In this document: one piece after another, positions 34,703 through 45,534 of the stretch
Position numbering within the stretch: position 1 is the stretch's first letter
Layout of the letters: each line of letters begins with the position of its first letter
Assembly (NCBI GenBank): GCA_012932865.1
Contig: SAXG01000005.1
Location: 930,001-994,000 of the forward strand
Length of the DNA: 64,000 bases
Reading direction: 5' to 3'
From: Amylostereum areolatum
Taxonomy: Eukaryota > Basidiomycota > Agaricomycetes > Russulales > Stereaceae
Position numbers and translations under genes: made by a program
Notes under the pieces: generated by a model
Seen by the model: the letters and a program-made list of their open reading frames with translations, nothing else
Told to the model about the DNA's origin: nothing
Database searches by the model: none

Positions 34703-35477
34703 ATGGGTCTCACCGAATATCAAGTCGTCGGCCGCCACCTCCCCACAGAGAATGAGCCCACTCCCAAAATCTTCCGCATGCGCATCTTTGCGCCCAATGA
34801 GGTCGTTGCCAAGTCGCGGTTCTGGTACTTCCTCAGGTGCGTCCAGTTCTACTCGAACGCTTGCCCCCTACCTTCCCTACATCCTCTGTGTCTGACTCTC
34901 GAAAAGGCAATTGAAGAAGGTCAAGAAGGCCAATGGCGAGATTATTGGTGTTAACACTGTCAGTATCCTCACATGTTGATCCCTTGCAGCCCTCAAGAGG
35001 CAGGCGGACGGGAATGCTGACCATTGCACCACACCCTGTTCTTCGCATTGTGCTCTGCTCCATGCCGCTTTTCTGCGCGCGTTTTCCCTTCCAATAGATC
35101 CACGAGAAGAGGCCCCTGAAGGTCAAGAACTTCGGCATTTGGATCCGTTACGACTCGCGCTCTGGCACCCACAACATGTACAAGGAGTTCCGTGAGCTCT
35201 CCCGTGCTGATGCCGTCAAGTCCCTCTACCAGGACATGGCTGCCCGCCACCGTGCCCGCTTCCGGTCGATCCACGTGCGTTCTCCTCAATTTCCTGTGTG
35301 ATGATTTGGCTGACTTCCCCACTTTAGATTCTCCGCGTTGTAGAGCTCGCCAAGTCGGACGATGTCCGCCGCCCCTACATCAAGCAGCTCCTTACCCCCA
35401 ACCTCAAGTTCCCTCTTCCTCATCGGGTCGCCAAGTCCCGCTCGACTTTCGTCGCCAACCGCCCCAGCACATTCTAA
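34703..35477 (+). CDS. RPL20: 60S ribosomal protein eL20 (L18a)
   Basis: Four exons: 34703-34836, 34907-34958, 35098-35274 and 35328-35477, giving 170 residues, close to yeast L20. Signature stretches: [77 protein letters not shown] and [19 protein letters not shown]. It is a structural component of the large cytosolic ribosomal subunit. The start at 34703 follows a TAG acceptor directly, so the ATG is probably the first codon of exon 2 behind a non-coding leader exon. Confidence 0.95.
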
Positions 35478-35812
35478 GTGCTGTTATTGTGATATCGGCC
35501 AAGGCGGCAAGGGTAAAAGCTGGTCTTGGTGAGGCTGGTCATATGTATGTATAAGTACATGCTCAGAGGTTATGCTATGGCTTTATGCGTTACCTCTATC
35601 ATCGAACCGGTGAAACGAACAAGATACCCTGCTTCAAAGGCCCACGGGTGGCTGCTGTGACCCATCCTCACACCACTCTGAACTCAGTTCGAGGATGATG
35701 AAATTCTAGTCAAGTAATAGTACAAGTTTACAGCTAAAACATTGCCGGTGCACTGACGCGGTCATGAACTGTGGAGCAATACACGAGGACGAGGAAATAT
35801 ATACGGAGGTGT
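35478..35812. other. Intergenic region between converging eL20 and CSN5 genes
   Basis: 3' flanks only; nothing recognised. Confidence 0.5.
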
Positions 35813-37279
35813 TCATCCGATGGCCATAGTAGAGTCGACCGTCTCCGCGACTTGGGCTGAGCCATGCTCAGCTTGACCTGGCCTTCGCGAGAATATGACG
35901 TCTTTGATAACCTGCGCGATGAGCCCGTGCTGAGCCTCGATGGCAATCTTTGTACTGGTCGGAATATCAGCTGTCGTGCGCGCGAACCGTGGAGTAGACG
36001 TACCTGTCCTTCACAGTCTTCACGAGCTGATTGTCTTCTTTCTTCGTTTCGGTTTTCTGCCATAACAAAGATGGTTAATCGTTTACGGCTGAGGAATGAG
36101 TGGCGCGTCGAACCTTCTGAGACGTTGATTTATCTTGAGGCAAAGTAGGAAGCGTGGGTTTTGTCCCAGGAACAGTAGACACGGCCTTAGCCAGCTTTTG
36201 GTGAAGATCGGATAGCTGTGACGCTGCGTACGCGCGGTTCTGAACAAACAGTCAGCTGCAAGATATGAAAGCCATCGGGGTAGATGCAAACCGAGATAAG
36301 TGGGCTTTGACTGAGCGTGTTGACCCAGTATTTGTTCCAGAGCAAACCAAGGAGTTCCGTGTCAAGAGAAGACTTGAAGATCTGTACATCCAGGGGATAG
36401 TACTGGTTCGCATGCACACCGAAGTCCTCGATCTTGTTGAGCGGAATGCTTTGGTACTCTGAGGCAGATACATCCGGAGGGGTGTAGTTCTCGGGGTATG
36501 TGCGGAAGGCACCGATGTCGACACGTCCAGCGGAAATCGTGCGATTGGGATCAATCTGGTGTGGCAAATAAGGGCAATGTATGGGTGAAAGGTACAGAAG
36601 AACGAACCACGACAGCGACGAATGGGTCTTGGAACTTCTGGTTAGTTGTTTGCGTCGAGACGTCGATGCCGGACAGCCAGCATCCATATCCGGGATGTGA
36701 ATGGTACCAGCCAATCGCGTTTTCCAGCCTCCCAACCTATATATTCACTCAGATATGGTTCGGAGAATGGATAAATTGCCTACGCACCTTCTCGCTCATG
36801 TCGATGTACTGCACCATGTACTCGTTTGCCTCATTGGCTGCGTTCACGCGCGTCTCTGTCCCCTGGACCGGTAACGCGAACGAGTCAATGATCACTAACG
36901 AGTCTCCCATTACTTTCCCTTGCATAAGCCCCATAATTTCATGCGGTACACCCGATCGCGCGTGGATAACCTGCGCCGCGCGTCAATCTCAGCGCATAAG
37001 CACCACAGATGAGATGCGCACATACCATTTTGATCAGGGCAACCGCAGAGATCTTGCATGACTTAAAGTAATGCGGACTGTTTTGAGGGAAACATCTCAA
37101 TAACGCGTTCGTGTACAGCACAAAAGATCCGTGCGACTCAACTCCTTGCTCCAAGGTGCCTCTCGATTGAGAGCTTTGTTAGCCTCGACGTCGAATTTGT
37201 AGATCTCGTCTTGGGGAGACACCTCGTGGATGTTGTTCTCCAAGGAGAACGTCTGAAGGGCCGTGGCTGATGATGCCAT
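35813..37279 (-). CDS. CSN5: COP9 signalosome subunit 5 (JAMM deneddylase)
   Basis: Eight exons: 37279-37143, 37077-37026, 36970-36788, 36736-36608, 36555-36292, 36239-36114, 36056-36004 and 35954-35813, giving 361 residues. The N-terminus is [15 protein letters not shown], then the conserved [20 protein letters not shown]. The MPN+/JAMM metal site is complete: E74 (HEIMGLMQG), H136, H138, S146 and D149 in [34 protein letters not shown] follows. The enzyme removes NEDD8 from cullins and so controls SCF-type ligases, in line with the F-box gene elsewhere in the window. The C-terminus carries the usual [16 protein letters not shown] helix. Confidence 0.96.
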
Positions 37280-37829
37280 GGCCGTTGCGGGATGGGTCCT
37301 CGGACAGTCGAGATGAAGTGCAGTGGAGGCACTGGCAGTGGCCCGGGCGTCGTTCGGCGTCGCGCGTCGTGCTTCCACGTGACCATTCCAGCTGGAAAGT
37401 TGAAGCCAGATTTAGAATCGCATCCATGATCCATCTCCCTTTCTCACTGCAATGATCGACTCCGGGACGACTCATACTCTCAATCTATCTTCTCTCTTTC
37501 GGGTGCAGAGCCAAGTACACGATGGCTCACGCAACTCCCCCTCAGGTTACGATATCAACGCGTCCTCGCGTCCGTTCTGTCTTTGGATGCCTATCAGGAT
37601 AGTACTAGGATCCCGAACAACAGCCGCACAGCGTCCACAACCTATCCTTGATTTCCAGGTACAGCGGTATAAGGTTTTCGTTGGCGTGTTGTCTCTTTGC
37701 GCCACAGCATTGACCTTGTTATAACCTGCGCCGCAACTGCACCAGTTGTGCATCTCGTCCGCCTTACGATGCCCTGCGCCCAATCGAGCTCGCCACCCTC
37801 TGGTCAGGATATATATCAAGATATCCCAG
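37280..37829. other. Intergenic region between divergent genes
   Basis: Shared promoter region of CSN5 (minus) and the first IFI6/27-like gene (plus). No gene recognised. Confidence 0.45.
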
Positions 37830-38438
37830 ATGGATTTTCTAGAGGCAAGTGCATATGTGGGTAAGGCATTCGGGGTGCATGACTTAGCCCACACCATAGT
37901 TGTAGTCACTGGTTATTGCATGGCTATGTCGGCCGTCCTCACGATCGATGACTTTAATGAGTGGCCTGTTCATCGAATAACCGCCTTTTCTTCAATCTCA
38001 CCCATCTATCATTGTTTGTTTCCCACAGCTCGGGGCCACCCATATCTCACGGGCATTCCCCTCGTAGTGCTCTACGATGGTAGCCTTGTCCGATTTGTCT
38101 TTGCGTTGCCCTCGCTTGTCTACGAGGGCTGCTTGAGACTTCTCGGATTCAAGGAGACCGGGGTAGAGGCAGGTAGGAATATGTCGCCTTTCCAACCAAG
38201 TTGCTTGCCATTCTCACCCGGCTGTTTCCAACTAGGTTCTGCCGCTGCCAATTTCAAGTCATGTTATTATGGTCCTTCTGGTATACCAGCGTATTCCACG
38301 TTCTCTGCCATGCAGTCTTCTGGAGCTACCGCCAAAACATGGCGCTCGACCATATTCGACAAGGCGGAGATCGTGGGGAGTCGTGCCTTGGGGCTGTATG
38401 GAATTTTTGTTCTCGGGCGCGAGTGGAAGCTGTACTAG
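37830..38438 (+). CDS. IFI6/27-like (Ifi-6-16 family) membrane protein, copy A
   Basis: An open frame from MDFLEASAYVGKAFG to GIFVLGREWKLY; a 65-base internal intron (about 38170-38236, GTAGGA...CTAG) is likely, and others may exist. The family-like part is HPYLTGIPLVVL, a hydrophobic segment, CLRLLGFKETGVEAG, then GSAAANFKSCYYG and TFSAMQSSGAT. This aligns residue for residue with the neighbouring copy B (HPYATGIALIAV, CLSLLGFAVSGVTS, SPAAAYQSRNYG, VFSGLQAAGAS). Ifi-6-16 proteins are small hydrophobic proteins of mitochondrial or other membranes, expanded in basidiomycetes, function unknown. The family name rests on remembered consensus; the paralogy is direct observation. Confidence 0.6.
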   Translation: MDFLEASAYVGKAFGVHDLAHTIVVVTGYCMAMSAVLTIDDFNEWPVHRITAFSSISPIYHCLFPTARGHPYLTGIPLVVLYDGSLVRFVFALPSLVYEGCLRLLGFKETGVEAGRNMSPFQPSCLPFSPGCFQLGSAAANFKSCYYGPSGIPAYSTFSAMQSSGATAKTWRSTIFDKAEIVGSRALGLYGIFVLGREWKLY

Positions 38439-38748
38439 GGGAGTGTAAAGGTGATGAATAGCTTGTGAATGGCTGCTTAATCCTACATAGGACTTCAGCA
38501 GATACTTCTTGCAATGGCTATCGTTATCGCACCCATGTCGTAAGTAGCAGTTTATGACATACACGCCGCATACTCGTGTGAACCCTCGGATCTTCCCAAT
38601 GCTTCCTCGTCTACTTACGGCGGTTTTGGGCCTGGACGACTGACGGCATTGTTCCCGAAATACGTTTGCAACCAGCTCCATATAAGTATGCGGAGCACGC
38701 AGACTGGTAGCTGAGCTCTTCCCTGTCTCAAACCCCCAAACTGGATCC
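38439..38748. other. Intergenic region between the IFI6/27-like copies
   Basis: Promoter side of copy B, with a TATAAG-like sequence near 38680. Nothing else recognised. Confidence 0.4.
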
Positions 38749-39596
38749 ATGGCACCCCTCAACCCCGCCTTCGTATGGTCCACTGTCACCCCCCAAGCGT
38801 TGGCCGACGTCGGTCCTACCTTGGAGAAAGCGTTCCAATGTGTTGTTAAGGGTACGCCAGCCGCCAGCCGGCTTGCTGAGCGCTGGGTGCTTCCACGTTT
38901 CCTGAACCATGTATCGCCACCTTTGTAGCATTGATCGGATGTATGAACGCTGTCCTCAGCTTAGCGAAAAGCATCGCGGCCACGCTCAGCACCTCATCCT
39001 TCTGGGAGAACATCACATCGTTTGTCGCACAAGGCACGTATCGATCCTGCATGGACCGCCACGCGATGACTGATTTATCGGGTTCAGCATGGACTACCTT
39101 GAGAAACTACGCCGTAGATTCGTTTGCTGCTGCCGATGAATTCAGTGCGTATCACTGTTGGCGAAACCCTATCCCGCTGACCAGCTTTCACCGAGCTAGC
39201 CAAAGTTCACCCGTATGCAACCGGCATCGCCCTCATTGCTGTCGGGATTCCCGAAGTTATCCTCCTCCTCATCTTGATCGGCACGTTGGTATTCCAAATG
39301 TGCCTGTCGTTGCTGGGATTTGCTGTCTCGGGAGTGACATCACGTATGGGCACGGCTGCAGACTACCGTCAGTGCACTAACACAGCAGTCGATAGGTTCG
39401 CCGGCGGCCGCATACCAGTCGAGGAACTACGGGCGCTTTCACACCTCCCAAGTCGGTCTTTTCAGGTCTTCAAGCTGCCGGTGCAAGCCGCACTCGACTG
39501 TCGGGAAGTCTCGTCACCATCGGCGTTCAGATAATCGGCTGCTTGATGGCGGCATGGGGCGTATTCATCTTGAAAAGGGAGTGCCCGTCGACGTGA
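38749..39596 (+). pseudogene. IFI6/27-like membrane protein, copy B, with an apparent frameshift
   Basis: Exons by homology: 38749-38851, 38929-39033, 39088-39144, 39185-39343 and 39396-39596. It starts MAPLNPAFVWSTVTPQAL. Exon 4 has ELAKVHPYATGIALIAV and a strongly hydrophobic segment, then FQMCLSLLGFAVSGVTS. In the last exon the frame reads SPAAAYQSRNYG and then loses similarity. The continuing family sequence (SVFSGLQAAGAS ... TIGVQIIGCLMAAWGVFIL) is in another frame, implying one extra base near 39431-39435 (TACGGGCGC). The intron from 39034 appears to use a GC donor. Either the copy is a recent pseudogene or the sequence has an indel error. Confidence 0.6.
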
Positions 39597-39993
39597 TAAG
39601 CCATGGGTGACGAATGATGAAAGAAGAAGTCGCGAATGGGATACATTGACGTTTGTTTCGAGATACATTCCATAGATAGAGATGACGAAATGGGCCAACC
39701 GAGGGCTAAGCGTATGTGAGAAATAAACTTTAGGAGATATGAGGAGCATATTAACATACCTCGAACACCTATCGATTACTAAACAAGAACCAGCGAACGC
39801 CTTCGTATACAGAACCCCATTCAATTCGCGACGTTCTCTTTCTCCTCCGTTTGGGGGGCGACATTCCAGAACTTGAACTAGATAGTTTCGGCGGATCAGA
39901 TTGGCTGTCTGGTGAGGTGTTGGTTATGCCTGCTGTTAGGGGGGGAGAAACGGCATGAGCAAGAGACGCTTCTGCGTCAAAGTTACGCACCGA
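39597..39993. other. Intergenic region with a minor open frame
   Basis: A minus-strand frame at 39990-39769 (with SPPKRRRKRTSR) lies just downstream of the OXLD1-like stop codon. I could not join it in phase to that gene, so it is left unassigned. Confidence 0.35.
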
Positions 39994-40612
39994 CTAACTC
40001 CTCGTGCGTCCTGTCGCCGCCTGCTGGCTTCGTTTCAGTTGTAACGCCCTCTCCATCTCTTCGAATGCATCCAATACGACGCTCTTCTGTGGCGTGGGAG
40101 ATGCAGCCTTCGTTTTGTCTTTGATGCTACTCGGCCATTCCGTCATCGGAACATTCATAGCGGATAGGGAAGCACGTATGGAGTCGACTGAACTCTTGTA
40201 GGCATCCAGGCTCTCCTCGTGGAGGTCATAGACGCATATAGCGCAACCTGACATGCAACATTCTGTTGGAAAGCTGAGCATTGACTCTCATCAAAGGGTG
40301 GGGTCACGCACCATCCGCCTCCGGGGGTCGTGGTTCCTCTGGGATAACGAGACCTTTGAACGTGTTCACAGGCTTCTCCTTGGTCGACGCAACAGATTGC
40401 GCCGTTTGGTTATTCGAGATGGACCCAGAGAATGATTGCTTGCCGCGAAGTGAACGTTCCAACCTGTGCGCCCGATCCGACAGGTTCTGTCCACCGCGCG
40501 ACAGGTGCTTTATGTGAGGTTTTGAGTGGGCCTTTTCGCTGTACACCCGGATGACATGGTTGAGAGCTGTCGGGATTCTGCGCGAGAGTGAAGAGGTACT
40601 AGCTGCGAACAT
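39994..40612 (-). CDS. Oxidoreductase-like domain (OXLD1-type) mitochondrial protein
   Basis: Two exons: 40612-40312 and 40262-39994, giving 189 residues. The start was chosen at MFAASTSSLSRRIPTALNHV, a basic amphipathic mitochondrial-targeting-like leader; an in-frame upstream Met (MNIRYQSP) is possible. The signature of the short Oxidored-like domain is ECCMSGCAICVYDLHEESL, which spans the intron. The C-terminus is helical and basic (FEEMERALQLKRSQQAA). Family members are small Cys-containing mitochondrial proteins; the reaction is not established. Confidence 0.8.
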
Positions 40613-40929
40613 ACATGAAGGTGAAAGACGAGACTCAAGAGAGGCATTTGCCGCGGGGCGTTTTGTGGTCCCGTCGAGTCCGATATCTCCGACTGGGCTC
40701 TGATATCTGATATTCATTGGAACTTCATACTTGCTTGACACAGTGATAGAACTATGGCAAGCGCCGAGCGGCCAGCGTCGGTACTTACAGTACATGTCAG
40801 ATGGTCCGAAACAGGAGGTGTATACACATTTACAATAGAGAAAATGTGGAAATGATGAACAGTCCCCGCGTTACGAAGGTAAGTAAGTAGATATGAAGCT
40901 TGAAGGGTTGCACGTCAAAGGGTTTCCAG
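40613..40929. other. Intergenic region
   Basis: Promoter of the OXLD1-like gene and 3' flank of the DUF6533 gene. No gene recognised. Confidence 0.45.
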
Positions 40930-42786
40930 CTATACGGGCGACCCAACCGTTGTTCTGTCAGTGCCGGTTGCCGATCTTTGTCTCAGAGGTGGTGACAAAG
41001 TTGTGGAACTTGGTGATGCCCGAGCTGAGCACGAAAGCGCCGGTGTCGGACGAGGCACTGCGATTTTATTCTCCATCTCCTCTGGTTCTGAGACCAGGGT
41101 GGTGTCCCCACTCCCAGTCGTAGAGAGGTCGGGGAGGGAGAGGAGCGTGGAACTTTCTGGGGAAGGCCTGTCCACGTGGATGGAGTGCCGTGAACGCAGG
41201 TTCAGAATGAGTCTGTTCCCGAGCACGCATCCGGAGGCGTTGAGTATGCCCGCAGGGACTTCCAACATGGTCTGAAGGGGACTGTCAGAAGCGGTTATCA
41301 CGAGACGTATCTGGCCCACAATACCGGAACACAAGCCCAGATGGTCGCGGTTACAGAGTACATAGTGGTCATCCTTTTAAAAAGCGGGTTCAGCTCGCGG
41401 AAGCTTCAACAGCGCTATCGTACCAGAGGACTCGACGCACCAGATAAAATAGACACACGAGTCGCGCACGAGCGTTTTCATGAGCGCCGGGATCACCATC
41501 CCTCGATTCGCACCGGAAGTGTCCCGGATCCACTTGTACGCCGCCAGACCTCCCAGCAATGCCTCAAACGCAAAGATTGGCCCGAAATAAGCAGGCAGAA
41601 ATTTGGGAATATTCGTTCCGATGCAATAAAGGTGGCCCTCCCATTCAATGACGTCGACTGTAAAACCTGTCTGGCGCCATCAGCTGCAGCTCACGTTTAT
41701 GACAACAGTAAACTGCTTACCGTGACCGGAGCTCAGCGCAAAGCCCATGATGAGGGCGCTAGCGCAGGTCGTGAGGATAAAACAGACGACGACAACGACA
41801 GTCACGCGGCTGTCGTTGGCGTATAACGCTCTGAGTCGTAAAATGAGGATGACTGCGTCAGGGTATGAGTAAAAATAGGTGGTTGGCAGAGTTCATCGAC
41901 TTGCTCTCTGTGAGGGCAGCACTAATGCACACGTTCGTCCAGCCTTGCCAGCGATACCAAAAAGTACCTGACATCAAAAGGATACGTCGGTCAATCCACA
42001 CTCGAATGTGAAAACAACAACACATACAGCTAAGTCGTCCGCGATTGTAGATCATCAGAACGAACGAGCACTCGTCATAGAAGCACTTACAACTGTTATT
42101 CAAGTCAATACTTGGGCCTACTCTCCCGCCAACAATGATAACTCACAGTCCGAGAAGGTTGCGGTGCAAACAGAGCTGCGGCCTAGGAGGTTAGACAGCG
42201 TTGATACGGGCATCTGGACGGCCTACCGTAGGTGTTAAAGCTGGAAGATAACAGCTTGTTAGACTGTGCATTTTTTCCACGAAGCCTGGGCGACGTACAT
42301 GGCGGCAAAAAGTTCGTAATAACGGTTCTGCGTCCGCTTCAGTGCCTTTGATATGCAAACTGCTGGGCTTACTACTTACGATAACGAACAAAACGATTCC
42401 CGGTTTTACCCGTGACTTGGCCCCCTTCAAAGATGTCAGAAAACAAGCGTCAATCGAGGTTGAGCGCGTACCCATATCAGGTTGATCTACAATCCCCAGA
42501 GAAAGCATCAGTGTCATGTACCCAGGGGACGAGCTATTTGTAGCTACCTCTTGATCGAGGGTTATCACTGTAGGAGAACGACAGGACATAAGTTGCGAAG
42601 TAGGAGGTCGGAAACCCAACTCACAGTGATCGTAGATGATAACAACAGCCGCTGCAGCTTTCGGAAAGTGTCGGTGACTCGACTCATACAGTCCCTTAGT
42701 CCACACTCACTATTGGCATAGCGCGCGTTGTAAATAGCTGTGAGTGCCTCCGAGAGAACTGGGTGCTGCTGCGTATCGAAGTTCAT
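40930..42786 (-). CDS. DUF6533 seven-transmembrane-like protein
   Basis: Start at 42786 (MNFDTQQHPVLSEALTAIYN), stop at 40930, with about eight short introns. After splicing, the N-terminus reads AAAVVIIYDHLITLDQEV, the DUF6533 signature. Further hydrophobic segments follow: VTVVVVVCFILTTCASALIM with a GHGFTVDV loop, YFGPIFAFEALLGGLAAYKW, and DSCVYFIWCVESSGTIALL. The C-terminal tail is soluble and Ser/Thr-rich (LNLRSRHSIHVDRPSPESST). The family is an Agaricomycete expansion of multi-pass proteins of GPCR-like topology; ligand and role are unknown. It is a distant member of the same family as the three-gene array at 54-60.7 kb. Confidence 0.75.
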
Positions 42787-43857
42787 GGGCGGTCAAGTTG
42801 AAGAAGGCGGGGGAGGAGGAGGAGGGAAGCCCGCTGGCAGGCTGAGAAAGGCCGCGACCTTTTGAATCCCTCCGGCTTACGCGCACGAGAGATGTTGACT
42901 GTATCAGAGATATATTATTGGTACTGTGCCCAAGTCCGGGGGGTCGTAGTTTCTGATGAATGCGGGGTGTAGATAGGACCCACCACTGTAAGCTTTCTGG
43001 AAGTTACCACAAAAACACGAAAGTCCGGTCAGCTCTGGATTGCCGTCTCAATCGAGGACCTAGAGCAGGTGAGTACGTGTTTCCGAATCCGAGAAACGTT
43101 TGCCACCCAGGAGATGAAGCGGGAGCAGGAAAAGTGATACCTACGATGCAACACCATCGCATGCTGATCCCGAGTCGCGGAGACGCTCCTTACGACTGTT
43201 TGATGCCATGTTCACATCTTGACTTGCACAGCGCACTGTGAGAAGTACTGTGGTCAGCCTCTCGTCAGCAGACACTCCGCGAAGTCGACAGGCAGCTGTC
43301 GAGGTATCGTCCGCCATTGCGACCAAGAGCGCAAACGGGGTTGGGAAGCAATGCCACCGTCAGATCAGACAGATAATCGCAACTGCAAGATCACCGCGCT
43401 CGATCCTGTGAACGGTCGTGGTCGAGGGAGCCCTCGAACCAGATAAATGCCTGGGGTCGGCGGCGAGATGGAGACGATGGTCACGGATGCGCGTTTGCAG
43501 GAACAGAACAGAACAAATCAGAGAAGACGAAGGCTGCTATTCAAGAGCTTACTCACCGCCGTTTCCATCCTGCCCCCGACGTTGCTGACGAGCAAACGAT
43601 CGAAGCGTAGCTGAAGATGTTGTTAGCCGGTTCCGTCGGGGTTTCATCCAAACTCCACGATACACTCGCAGGACTACGGGAGGAGCCGCGCTTACTGTAA
43701 AAGTTCCAGCGCGCTAACCGAGGAGCTTATAGATGGGTACGTACCGTACAGACGCTGGCGGAGCGTGGGTCAATACGACCCAGAAAAGTCGACACCAGAC
43801 GGAGTCGTGGTTGGGTACTTAGTATGTCTCCCTGATGCTTGATCTTCGAAGCTCAAC

Positions 43858-43909
<52 letters not shown>

Positions 43910-45534
43910 GAAGACCACACAACCCGGGTTCTGAGTAAGGGGGTGCACCTCAGCTGGGTTCGATGGAGCCCACAGAGCCAGAGCCAGAACGTCGCACTCA
44001 CCTTCGTCATCCTGGGACCAGAGCGGGTACCTTGGCCTCGCCTCTTGAACGCTCGGGCCCTTCCCCGACGACGAAGCTTGCGGGAGGGGAAAGTCGCATC
44101 GGAAGTCGGCCTACAGCGGGTCATTGAAAAACCCGCCCATCTTGAACACCACAGAGTTGACGAATTTATAAGTAGTCGATGCCTTGTAGCCCTGTTCCCA
44201 CCTGCGTAGAACCCCGTCAGACAGTGATACAACAGCGTAGCAGACGGACGACCTGAGGCCGCACCGTGACACCCAAGTCTCCACCTAGGCATCGTGGATT
44301 ACCTATTGAACCTAATCTCGACAACAGGTTTCATCCTTTAGATTTGAAGGCCATCCCGCTGCCTCGAGATGATGAACGCACGCATGCCATGTGCATTCGC
44401 GGGTCCTCGAAGGCTCGAACTCGCCAGTGGTTCGAACTTCGCTTCGGAACGTCGCGATTCACCTGGAGGAGCTTCAAGGTTTGGTCGAGGCTAACATCGG
44501 AGGTCCGATCGGAAGGATATCAGTCAGACTCGAGCAAGTCTACGGCGCGTGTGCGGAGAAATGGGACGTTGGCTTCAGGGAGCACCATGGAAGGTTCACG
44601 TTCATGTCAAGGTTGTGGTCGTGGCGCCGAGCCCGACCTCGACTTCAAGAACCGACGTTTCGTTTCGGGTCGCGTGAGTGCCTCAGGCGACTCTTGCCAG
44701 CGCCAGGGACATCGATCTTCGCGAGTCGCATAGACCAGAAATTGCGAGTGATATCGGTATCACACACAACCCCGCCTTGCCCCATGACCTCTCGATCCGA
44801 GAAACACAGCCGAGCGCGGCCGTTGAACGTTCCATTATAAGCGTGTATGCATGTATCACGACAACGACGCCGACGCCATAGTAGCCTGTAGGTATCACAA
44901 GTAAGCGGACACATCACGACGCGGTGCGGATCTGTACGCAAAAAAGCGAGATATCGAGGAGAGAAACGAGAGAAACCGATGATAGTGTGTACGACGAACC
45001 CTAAGCGCCGACCTTGCCCTTGCCAGTGCCAGTGCGGTGCGGTGCGGGCGATCCGTGAGATCTGCGAGGTATACGCGGTATGTGGGTTGAAAACGCTGAG
45101 CCCGAACCGGCCACCTTGATTCTTGCGGGGTGGAGAGCTCCCATGCTCGCGGGCGACGGTTTATTTGCACTCCGTATAAGGTGTTGCCGCGAACGAGCGG
45201 AGGCGCAGAACAAAAAAAACGCACGCATACACGCGCGATGGCGGCGCAACCCGCGGCTCTGTTCGAGTGCCGATACCGTACCCATACAGGTCCGAAAAGG
45301 ATTGTATGCGGGCGTCGCTCCCCTCCTCGCAGAACCGGTCCCCGCCCTTCCCACAAAAGGGGGAGGACCCCCACCCCCTTCTCTCGGCCTCCCCGCCTCC
45401 CACCCCCCACCGGACCAACCCTCTCCCGCGCCATTCCATAAACCCATAGAGCAGTCCCACGTCGGGCACGAAGAAAAACCGCCGTCCCTCCCCAATCCGG
45501 AGCCCGAAAACATCCCAGCGGCCTGGACGGCGCC
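42787..45534. other. Long region without a recognised gene
   Basis: About 2.7 kb. A plus-strand open frame at 44391-44840 (LRNVAIHLEELQGLVEANIG) looks mildly protein-like but has no family I can name and no clear start or end; it may be a gene remnant. The rest is AT/GC-mixed sequence with the G run described separately. Confidence 0.35.
43859..43915 (+). repeat. (GT)7 microsatellite followed by a run of 43 G
   Basis: GT repeats at 43859-43872 are followed by an uninterrupted G run at 43873-43915. Its real length may be uncertain because homopolymers are error-prone in sequencing. Confidence 0.9.

Noticed and set aside
44266..44840. Two overlapping plus-strand frames as a possible gene
   Set aside because: Some stretches look protein-like, but I could not join them in phase or name a family; kept as a note in the region entry.
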